Part shown: piece after piece, positions 1-11,500 of the stretch | Layout of the letters: each line of letters starts with the position of its first letter | Position numbering within the stretch: position 1 is the stretch's first letter | Source of the DNA: Lumbricus rubellus | Lineage: Eukaryota; Annelida; Clitellata; Crassiclitellata; Lumbricidae | Length of the DNA: 64,000 nt | Reading direction: 5' to 3' | Assembly: GCA_945859605.1 (NCBI GenBank) | Contig: OX243814.1 | Span: 39,955,346-40,019,345 of the forward strand | Position numbers and translations under genes: made by a program | Notes under the pieces: generated by a model | What the model was told of the DNA's origin: nothing | Database searches by the model: none | Seen by the model: only the letters and a program-made list of their open reading frames with translations

Positions 1-45
1 ATATCTTATATCATACATTTCACCTCACTGCTAAAAGCTCTGGGC

Positions 46-167
46 TCATAGTTCGATTCGTGTCAAACACACTCCGCAGATGAGCAGGAACAACTCAAGA
101 ACAACGGATTGTACATTGTGGTCTGCAGCGCCAGTTTTCGCTGTACCGGATTTTTTATCACCTCCAC
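46..167 (-). CDS. I2 exon 12: GPI-like hydrophobic C-terminus, stop
   Basis: 122 nt ending in TGA, acceptor TGCACAG. Small-residue lead (GGDKKSGTAKTGAAD), then SVVLELFLLICGVCL and TRIEL. Same layout as the I1 terminal exon. The hydrophobic run is short, so a weak anchor is possible. Confidence 0.7.
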
Positions 168-2473
168 CTGTGCACAAAGAGACAAATCAAATCACTTCAA
201 AAGACTAATCATGATCTGGAGTGCTATTTTTAGTATTTAGGTCATCTTAACCAAAAATTTATTATCTGTGTCTGTTGTGCTTCATCATGCTTATCGTCAT
301 TCAGTCTTTAAAGCTTATTGGAACCAGCGTATACATAAGTGCACGCTGCATAGTTAACACTAGAATCAACGAGGCACACATAGTGAAGATTGTTTACAAA
401 CCCAGATGAGAAGGTCAGGCGGCTTGACAAGTAAATGGCATGGGTGAATTAAGAGAATTAAATCCGAATAGCGTTTATTAATCATAAAATCTTGCCCTAA
501 TTAATGGACAAAGGAGACTACTGTTATTTACGGTAGGTAGATAGAGAGGTACTGCATTCATGTATTCAGTGCTCACCTTGCAATGTGGATACTATGGGCT
601 CAAAACGTCATGGGGAGGGGGATGTTACCCCTCCAAAAAGGACATCCCCAAGAAAATTTGAACAGGTGTCGTTTTACATGTAAAGAGTTATCCACAGGTG
701 GAATTAAGAAACAGGATAAAATTAGATGATATACTAAAAAAAAGGTCATCCAAAAAAGAGAGATGACAATGTGAGTAAAAAAGTTCTAACCGTCAGTGCT
801 GTTGACCATTAGACTGCTTCAAAAATGTGTCATGAATACAAATATCTCAATAAATACATAAATTCTTACAACCTGATTTATAGGGCTTTGGACATTTAAA
901 AAAAGAAGAAAAATAACGAAACAACCAGCGGCGCCGCCAGGATTTTTTTCTGTACGCACAACTTTTTTTCTGTATGCACAACTTGCGCCGCCAGGATTGC
1001 TGTACGCACAACTTGCACAAAATAATATGAAACAGACGGTGGCCTAGAACTAGAAGGACCAAGGTGCTACATTGGTTGAAACTATAGATTATAAAATTTC
1101 AATAGATTCAATAGTATTTCATCGCTTATAATATTTCACGCTTTAATTTACAATTTATTATTTTTTAGCCTTTCAGCGCTGTACGCACTTGCGTAAGTGC
1201 GTACGCCTAGCGGCGCCCCTGGAAACACCCATAATCAAAACACATAACAGAACTGAAACTCTACTTCAGCGGAATCAGTTTATTCTGTTCTTAGTCATAT
1301 TTTATGTGCAATGTAAAGTTATGTGTTTATTATATGCCTCTAAATATCAGTTCCAGCATTTGAAATTTAAGCCTAGTCTACATGATATGCAATAAATATT
1401 TATAATATGCAAACCAACAAGTGAGCAAGATCCCCAAATGGGCAATTGGGCATATCAACTGTTGATATCATACAACATGTGAGAATCATGGCGAGAAATT
1501 CAACCATGTGAGAATCATGGCGAGAAATGCAAGGCAATGGTGGTGCATAGGAACCTTGAGCAAGTCCTTCACTTGCAAAATGCTCGTGCACTTCGGCGTG
1601 AAACATGGATTCAGTGTCTGCGCTGCACAGTGTACACAGGAATGCCTCTGCATAGTGAGCTTGAAGGGGTGCTATAGCAAATGCAAGGAAAAAATTGGTG
1701 TTAAACAATTTGTCCACCTATTATTATCAACATGAACACCCTGATGCTTTCGTTTAAAACCTCAGACTCAACATTGATTGATGGAATGGACCTTTGTGCA
1801 TAAAAAATATAAGAAAATATCACATTAATCATTTGTTTCTAATTAACAGAGTCACCTGGTGCTGGAGTAACTGGGCCTTCGCCTGTCGTCATATCTGCAA
1901 TTGCACCAAAAGAAAATTGTAACCGAGTAATAGAATCTTAAAATCCTTGCCATAAATCTTTAAAACATTTCAGACATGACATATTCATAATTTAACTATG
2001 CTGAAACAATTATAGCCAAAACACACAGCCTTTGCAAGTCCATCCATTAGAACTTAAAATGATTATAAATACGAGCATACAAGCATTGTTCGTATATTCG
2101 CCGTAATTTCTACAGTATAAGAAAATTTGTGAAAACGACTAGCATGTAGTTCTGCAGCCAGCAGTGAACGATACTGATAAATGCAACAGTAGGCTATAGA
2201 ATAAGCAACTACTTAACTAGGGCCCAGCCATATACTAGGTCAGAAAAAATCATTTTTTATCCTTCTTTTTGCATCTTGTAATCCTGTGGAACCCTCAAAC
2301 GTATCATTATTATTACTATTATTATTATTATTATGTGTTTTTGCCCCGAGGTACATATGATCCCTCGGGGACTTACACCCTAATGCTAAAATAAAAACAT
2401 CTGGAACGGCACCTAGTCGTCGTTGAAATCCAGTGCAGGAAAAGAGACGCGGAATGCCACCGCATTAAATCGC

Positions 2474-2518
<45 letters not shown>

Positions 2519-5500
2519 AAGTCATTTCATTAGGGATTTGAAATTAATTTCTGATGATCTGCCTCTAAGAGTTTTGCTTTATTATTATTATCATCGTCAT
2601 CATCATCATCATTATAATTATTATAAAATAAATTTGTAAAGGGCATTAAGTCACACTGGAATGTGAATCTGAGGTGTGGATAGTCAGCCACCACAGGAAG
2701 ATGCAGTAGATATTCATGTGGTTGAAAGCCATGAAGAAATAGTGAGTTTTGAGCCCATTTTTGAAGGAAGGAAGTGAATTTGAGCTACAAAGAGAGAGCA
2801 GAAGTCGATTCCATTGTGTCGATGCAGAGGCATGGAATGCATGCAAGCCCATAACTGTAATGCATCGGGTTCAATTAAAAGACTTGAACACTATGAGCGC
2901 AGGCAACAAGTAAGATGTAAGGAGTTACTTTTTGACTGAAAGTAGAGCATGTGTTAGTGCTCAGGACTTTGTAGGCCAAACATGCCAAATTGAATTTTAT
3001 CTTTTACTGAACAGGAAGCCAATGCAGCTGATGGAGTAGAACTGGCTTTTTGAAAGATTTAATGTTACAGGTCTGCGTAGTTACCAGTACAGAGATAACT
3101 TTCTTTTTCATAGATCAAGAATATAGTTTTAAATTCATAAAATAATTTTCCAATGTTTCAAGCATAGTTTATCACTTATATAAAATTTTATACATTAGAG
3201 GCAGGTCATTGAAAGCAACAACCTGGAACAGACATCCCTTGACTATGCGACATCTCCCAAGCTGTTCTCAATTTCACAAATTGTTGAACTGTTTTTTTCG
3301 CTTGATCTCGGCCGGGAGCGCCTCTGAGTAGGTGCCTTGAAGGGGCGATATATAAATTTTGATTGATTGATTGATAAGCGGGTCAACAAAATGTACAGAT
3401 GCATACAGGGAGTAGAACAATAACATTGCATTAACCTTGAGCAATATAAACTTTTTACACATGCAGGGGAATAGACAAAACTCAGTAGTCCTGATTTTGA
3501 TTGAGGTCTTGAAGAAAATCGTAAAACAACGAGAGAATATGAGTAATATGAGATTAAGATGTCTACCAGATACTTACCAGCAGCCGCCTGACGAGCAATG
3601 TTGCCAGCAGCTTCCTCTGCCTCTGTATCAACATAACAACAACAGTTTCAGAAACCTTGTCTCATTAACTTAACCATTATGCAAGTATTCCAGTGCTAAA
3701 AGTGTAAAAATAGAAGTACCTGGGCGCCCTTACCATTCCAAAAGAAGTGCCAGGACGCCCCTAACATTTTTAGGTGTGCTGGCCAAATAAGCGGCAGGAT
3801 GACATAGAGATTTGAAATATAAAGTGCCAGGACGCCGTCCATGACCAACCTACTACACTTTAAGCCCTGAAGTATTCAAATGCCGAAGTAAAACTTTCAA
3901 TGCATGCCATGAGTTTGAAATTTGGTTGAACAGATCTCTGAGACTCTAAAGCAATTGACTCTGACTTGTAGTGTATACAACTATACATGTGTTCCATTGC
4001 CATTTACATCTCGGATCTCCACTAGACTTATCATGTGATTTAAGCACAAGTGCATCTTAGCAGACTGCTATTCTGGGCATTGACATGGTTATTTTGGTTA
4101 AGGCTTGATTTGGTGACCATAAGTTGACGCCTTATGTTACAATACTGAATCAACAGATGTTAGTACTATTGATTACAATTACTGTTACTGGGGAACTGGG
4201 TAAGATCAAGTTAATGCTGAATGACGCATGCTCAAACAAATATTATCACACAAGATTTGACACCGGATAAGGTAATTTTGCTCTAGGTGTTCAAAAAACT
4301 CCATATATTCAGTCCATGCATTTCTGATACATTATATATAGAATATTAGCAATATGATATTCAGATTTGTACCAGATACAAGTTACCTTCTGGTTTTTTC
4401 TCAATACTAAGGCCACCAGCAGCTTCACCTGCCTGTACCACTGTGGGGACACCTGCATATGCTGCAAAATAACAACAACAGTTTCAGAAACATTATTTCA
4501 TTAAATTTAACCATTAAAATTTACGCAAGTATTCAAACACCTACTTTAGTAAAACTTTAAAATTGATCGAAATATGATTTTGAAAGTTTTTTGAATAGAT
4601 CTTCAAAGCCATCGATTCCTACTTGTAGTATAACATGTGTTCTATATGATAGTCATTCACATCTGGAATCTCCACTAGACTTATCGTAATATGATTTTAG
4701 ATGATTAAGGCTTGGGTTTTGGTGACCATATTAAGTTGATACCTCAATAACTTATATTTCAATACTGAATCAACAGATGCCACTAATTACAATTACAATT
4801 ACTGGACGGAACAGAGTGAAGACTGAGTTAATGCTGAATGAAGCATGCACAAACACACATTGTCACATACGATTTCGCACCTGGTTACAGGTTATTGTCT
4901 TCAATGTGTTAAAAAATCTCCATATACTAAGGCCATGCATTTCTGGCACAGTCGTTCACTATTCACTAATAACTATATAAAATGTAGAAGTTATGCCTCA
5001 TATCAGATGGCATGAAGAAACTTTTCAGAATTTGCCTAAATTCTTTTCAACTGTTCATACGAGTCAAAACTTGTATCAAAATCAAGCAAAATAGGCCAAG
5101 TGACTTTCAGTTTTTCGTACATAACACAAAATGTCTTAAAATTTCAGAACTAAAAAGTTACCAGTACAGAGATAACTTTCTTTTTCATAGATCAAGAATA
5201 TAGTTTTAAATTCATAAAATAATTTTCCAATGTTTCAAGCATAGTTTATCACTTATATAAAATTTGATACATTAGAGGCAGGTTATTGAAAGCTATAACA
5301 AAAGCCAGGCAGATACCTTTTGGTGTTTTTTTAAAATCTTTACCAACACTAAAAGAATCCATTGTAACAGTTCCTCTTCGAGTGTCTAAAGAAAAGAATA
5401 GACCAGTGTTATTTATTTCAGAAAAGATAATTTTACTCTAGTATGCTGGATGCAATAAATGCAGATGATTGCATGGAGAATAATTATAATTATAAATCAC

Positions 5501-8500
5501 ATATGGTGAGTTGGAGTCATTCGGGCTAGGATCAATAATGACAGTGTACATTGTAGTCTACGGAGATGCCTGGAATGACAATGGAGTTTTTAATCTGTAA
5601 AATTATACATCACATAAAATACCAATGACATTATAAAGCTGAATTGAGAAAATCAGTGAATAGAAACTGCTCCTGTGTGGTTAAGAACTGCTTGAACTGA
5701 GCAGTGCAAATAAGGTGGTTCTGACGATTTAAAATTCTTTGGACTCTGTAAATTCTTGAGACTATAATCTTGACTAAAGAAAGCCTAGCACAAAGTTTCC
5801 ACCATACAAAACCTCAACCAAGATGAAATTGCTCAACCTCTAAATCCACCAATTGTAGTCCCATTGGCAGCCATGCAGTCAAAGTAGAGAGCCCCTGTAA
5901 ATCCCACTAAGTGTGTATAATTACACAGAATATGATAGCTTGTCTTAATTTTAAATTTTAAAAATAATTTTACAGTGTTTCAACATAAATGAGCTAGTTT
6001 GTCACTGATATGAAATTTCTTACATTACAGGTAGGTTATTGAGAACTATAACAAAAGCCAGACAGATACCTTCTGGTGTAGTTTCTAAATCTTCATCAAC
6101 ACTAAAAGAATCCATTGTAACAGTTCCTCTTTGAGCATCTAAAGGAAACAGACTGGTGTTATTTATTTCAGAAAAAACAAACATTCTAATAAAGTATTTT
6201 GGATGCAATAAGTGGAGATGACTGCCAGGAGAATAATTAGGACTTCACAAATGGTGAGTTTGAGCACGGCCGACTAAAGTCGGCCGTGGTTTGAGTCACT
6301 CAGTCAATTGTTAAATTAACCAATTACAACACAACATATCCTGTTTGTAATGCAATCATTTTCAAAAATTTGTGGAATTCTGCATTATAACGAATGGCCT
6401 TCCATTATACTTAGGATATTTTCCAACACTCAACTGATTAGGATCTGTTTCCAATTCGCACGATATCAGAAATCATACTACCATAAATTTTGCCAAATGG
6501 TAATATAACTTAGTCAACAGTTGAGTACTTTACAAACAAATATTCACTTGTCAGATGGTTTTTTTTTTAAAGAGTGCTAGAGGAGTTGCAGTGAGCACAA
6601 CTCAGCCCTTACAGATGTTAAAACAAATTTAACATAATTAATTTAAATTCCTCTACCCTTTATGGGGTAGGCAACTGCACAGCTCCAACAGAATGTATAC
6701 AAGACCGGTGAAACATGAAAGAATTCTGAAAAAGTTTTGTGCTGACTAACTCATCCTTAATAATGACATCTGTTTGGATTGAACTGACCTTCCGTTGGTT
6801 CGAATATCTCTTGGGTTCCATCATTTTCCCAGACAGGGTATCTCACTGATGTCATATATTCATCTGTCACTTCAGACTGCTCCATTCCTGTTGTAGGCAT
6901 CATCGACAATTCGCTCTCTTCTGTATATTCTCTAGTATATTCATCTGTCTCTTTGCCAGGCTCATCTGTCTCTTTGCCAGGCTCATCTGTCTCTTTGCCA
7001 GGCTCATCTGTCTCTTCTTCATCCGTAACTGCACTCATTGTAGTGTCCGGCTGGATAGGGTCGATTGTTTCCCGTGTCGCTACAGATAAAAGTGCTAAGC
7101 AAATTAACTTAGAATTCTATCATTTTGAAATTAAAATTTTTTAAGCAACACATCTCCAATGTCATATTATTTGTATTGTATTTATAAATTTATAGATCAC
7201 CTCCTACGAATCGGAGGTGCTCCCAGAATAAAAGACCAAGAGAAAAGAAACACTTGGTTTTATGACTGCAGAAAGAGGCACTTCGGGTTCCAGTTAACAG
7301 TAAAAAACAGGTCAATGGAGAGAGCTGATTCCAAAGTGCAGTGAAGACAAAAGCTCGAATTTTGGCCAGAGAAGTCCTTGCTTGCCGGACAAAGAGATCA
7401 TGCCTATCATGTGGAGCCTTGTGGTTGTAATGGGCAAAGATATACTTGAATGCTGCGAGTATCCTGTTTCACAGAACAAACAAACATATAATTTCACCAA
7501 TAACGTCAAATACAGTAAAACATATTACTACCTGGCTATGGTTCGAGAACCAGTGGGGCTTACATTCACAGTGTTAAAAGGTGATAGCCTGATAGGAAGT
7601 TGAAATTTATTATTCTAGCTGATGTCTACCAAATACGCCAATTTACATGAAAGAATACATATATAAACAAAACTGAAACAGTTTATATAAACAGTTGAAA
7701 ATTATCATTTGTGATACAAAAATAAGGACAGATATGTATCAGTATTATATTAGTTCTTATGCAAAGCCTCTAAGGAAATGCACTGCAACTCAAGGGTGCA
7801 TCTATAATTATAGAGCTCTTACTTATTGCACAACACTACTTTACCAGTTCTAAGGTCAAATCAGTGGTTAAAGTGGTTTGGGTGAGCAGTGGGAACGCAG
7901 TGGGAAAACTGAAGAGGAGTCTTATTGGAACACATGTATGTGTTTCCAGGGTTTCAGCATGGTGAGCAGTTGGACGCAAGCCAAGAATTTCGAGAGCAGT
8001 GGGAATGCCATTCCCACGCATTCCCACCCACTTTAAACCCTGGGTAAGTTAAGGTAAGGTACTGGAAATGAACGCACAAGAATTTGAGCCCTTCTTAGCA
8101 CTGATACTGATCTATATAGTTGAAATTATAAGAAAAATTCCATGTACTGCAAAATCACTTACATGATAATACTTGAAGTGACATAACAATGTATCCCCAG
8201 CCAAGGGCATTAGAGACGTTGCATGATACTTCAATGTGTCCGACGTCTGTCTGTTGAACTTGATATTCTTTAAAGCCAGTAAGGTCCTTTTCAGCAGACT
8301 CTGGTGTTTGTGTGCTCATATCATCACCTTCATCATCTTCTGATACAGTACCAGAATTCCACTCTGTTGTCATCTTTTGTTCCCATATGTTTTCATCAGT
8401 TAACTGAGTTAAAGATGGTTCGTCTCCATCACTAAATGTCTTTGCAGTGCCAACAGGAATTGCAGTATCCTCTTTGTCTTCAGTAGTATCCCCGCCTCTA

Positions 8501-11500
8501 TCATCTGAAGTCTGCTCTGTTGTCATTTCTTCTTCCTCTATGCCTCCGTCAGTGAACCGGGTAAAAGATGGTTCGTCTCCATCACTAAATGTGAGTGCAG
8601 TGGGAACACGAATTCCAGTATCCTCTTCTTCTTCTTCAGTACTATCCCCGCCTCTATCATCTGAAGTCTGCTTTATTGTCATTTCTTCTTCCTCTATGCC
8701 TCCATCAGTGAACCGGGTAAAAGATGGTTCGTCTCCATCACTAAATGCCTCTGCAGTGCCAACAGGATTTGCAGAAACGCCTTCTTCTTCTTCATCGTAA
8801 CTGTCCCTGAAAACCTGGCTTTTGTACTCGAGATCAGGAAACCTATAACTTTGAATAATACGGTGATACAATTCTTTCAGTTTTTCTTGATCCATGTTTG
8901 GACCATATTCCTCCATGAACCGCAGTGTCAATGCAGTTACTTCTTCCATCAACTGTGCGCGTCGCTCATCACTTTCTTCATCGTTTATCGACCTGTCATC
9001 CTCCGAACCTGGAACCTCTTCTGATGCATTCTTTATAGTCTTGATAGTTCCACTATTCTCAGCATATACATGAATTTTCTCGACATGTGCAAACATCTGT
9101 CTCAGTAATTCCTTCTCAGTTGAATTATCTAATGTGATACTCAGGTCAAAGTTTGGCTGTGGATACCCATAACCGCTACATCTGATGTAATCACTGACTT
9201 CCACAGTTTCCTCGCAAGGCATATTGTTACAGAGAAATGACACGTCCACAGGAATAGCTGACAAAACATTCAAAATGCCAGTTAATAGTACATGAATATG
9301 TGCATTGAATAGCATCTGCAGCAGGCAATATGCAGCATATACAGAAATCCTTTATGCACCAGCATCATATAATTACATTTATTTCGTGATCTAATAATCC
9401 TGAAATTAGAATATTAATGCTCTGGTTTGTAAGTAAAGAATCCCGGTGATCATGCCAGTAGAATAGGTTTGTTTCTAATTCTCAGTGCTTCAAGAATTAG
9501 TGCTTCTGCGGCCCGTGGTGTCAAAAACGTTGGACAGCACTGTTTTTAACGGATAAAGCAAGTTGCAAAAATCAATTGTACTAATCAAGAAAAATACTTC
9601 AAAAGTTTACTACATCAATATTTTTGGTAAATCAAAATTACCAGTCTCTTTGCCAAAAATTAAAAACAATAGGCACAACATTGGAAAAAAACTCCACACA
9701 CTGCCGATATTTAACATGCGAATCATCAACACAGTTAATAATTATCGACCAATTATTACATAACAATTGTGGGGTGCGGTGGTGTAATGTGTAATACTGT
9801 GTATGCTCGTTGCCTTGCAGCCGGAGGGTTGCAGGTTCAAATACACCGCCATGTAGAGACCTTGGGCAAGTGGGCAAGTCCTTCGCTCACAATTGCTCAG
9901 CGCTTCGACGTGAAACTCCGATTCGGTGCCCGCGCTGTAGTCGAAAGTGCTTCTGAGTAGAAATCTTGAAGGGGCGCTATAACAAGTGCACATACATAGA
10001 CCTACATCAACAGGTGTTGAACCAAAACCAAGCTGGTATTTCGATCAATGCCTCGTGTAAACTAGCCCTTTTAACACCCCCAAAAGACAGCTCGCTTAGC
10101 AGTGGACTTGCATGCACGTGAAACACACCAACGCAATTAAATAGTAATTGTAGGAGCTTACTTTCCAAGTAGACCTTTGGCAGAAAGCAGACGACTTCCC
10201 TATTAAATCTGGTCGTCCACTTCGATTTCTGGAACATGGCGTTTTTCGGGTCTTCTCTCAGATCCGCAGAAAATTCAAGATTGCAACTGTACGCAAGGAT
10301 GTTTGCATTAGCGTTGACTCTGACTGTGCTGCAGATTCTGGAACCAACGCTTGGCTGAGGTCCACACTTGGACACTTCTCCTCTGATTTCACTATTGTCG
10401 TAGTTATTGCGGAAGACCAAAGATGTGTTCCATAATCCGTTGACAATGACACGACAGCTGAGGACGAACAAGTCGCCCAGCTTCGCATTCTGAGGCATTC
10501 CCTTAAATCCACACTCATGACTCGCTGTACAGTAAATGATAGAGACTTATTAATAAACCAATAGGTTAGCATCAACAGCATTATTATCGCTATCATATAT
10601 TAATTAGCAACTTCTATAGAGCCGCGTCTGCTGTCTAATGCACGAGGCATCAACCGCGATGGCACACCAAAACGACGGTGTTATCAGATCAGTAAGATCA
10701 GACTGCCAAAACAAAGAGACAACTTTTGGCGAACGACATCACTAAGTGTGGATTCTGAGAAATGGTTACATCAGATTGAAATGGTAATTATGCTGATCAT
10801 TGAGCAATTGATTAACCAGTTTCAATTCAATTCCATTAAACGGCACTATTAGCAGTTGGAGCTATTTTTTGAAAATTCATGCAAATCAAATATAGCACAT
10901 AATTACCATATATTACATGTTACTATTCTATAGCTAGCTGGAGTACCTAGTGTTACTCGGAAAATTTGTTTTTCACTCCCACCCGTCCCAGGGTCACGAT
11001 GGGGGTGGGCAGTGTGGTCCTGATAACCCTGACTAGCTGACAGCTTTGAGGCCAAAATGTCCGAAACTGCAGCCATAACCGGCATTGACTGGGAAATTTC
11101 CACTTTTTGCCCTGCCCACACCGGGTCAGGGATGTTGAACCACATAATCGAGGTTTAGAGAAGCTATGCCTCCATTTGGTGTTCTGAATACCACATGGCC
11201 TACAATAGGTATATTCTGTTGAAAATAAAGAGAAAGAACATATAGAAACTCGCTGTGCTTACAGTAAGTCATGAGAGTGATTGCCACATCAAAGTCATCA
11301 CTCTTGTTTTCATTATCTTTTTCATAATCATCCGCATGCAGTCGAAACACATCCGCATATCCAAGATTGACCTGCGTGATATTAAGAAACCTGTTTCGCT
11401 TACTGAAAGTGAACGCTCTTGCCCAAGACTTGTTATAGGTTTTCAGAAACTTGTCAAAATAATGAGAGTAAGCCAAGCCAGGTTTCCGACGGGTGGCTGG

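Noticed and set aside
580..594. 15-nt phase-compatible exon in I2 intron 11
   Set aside because: Weak acceptor context; too short to trust.
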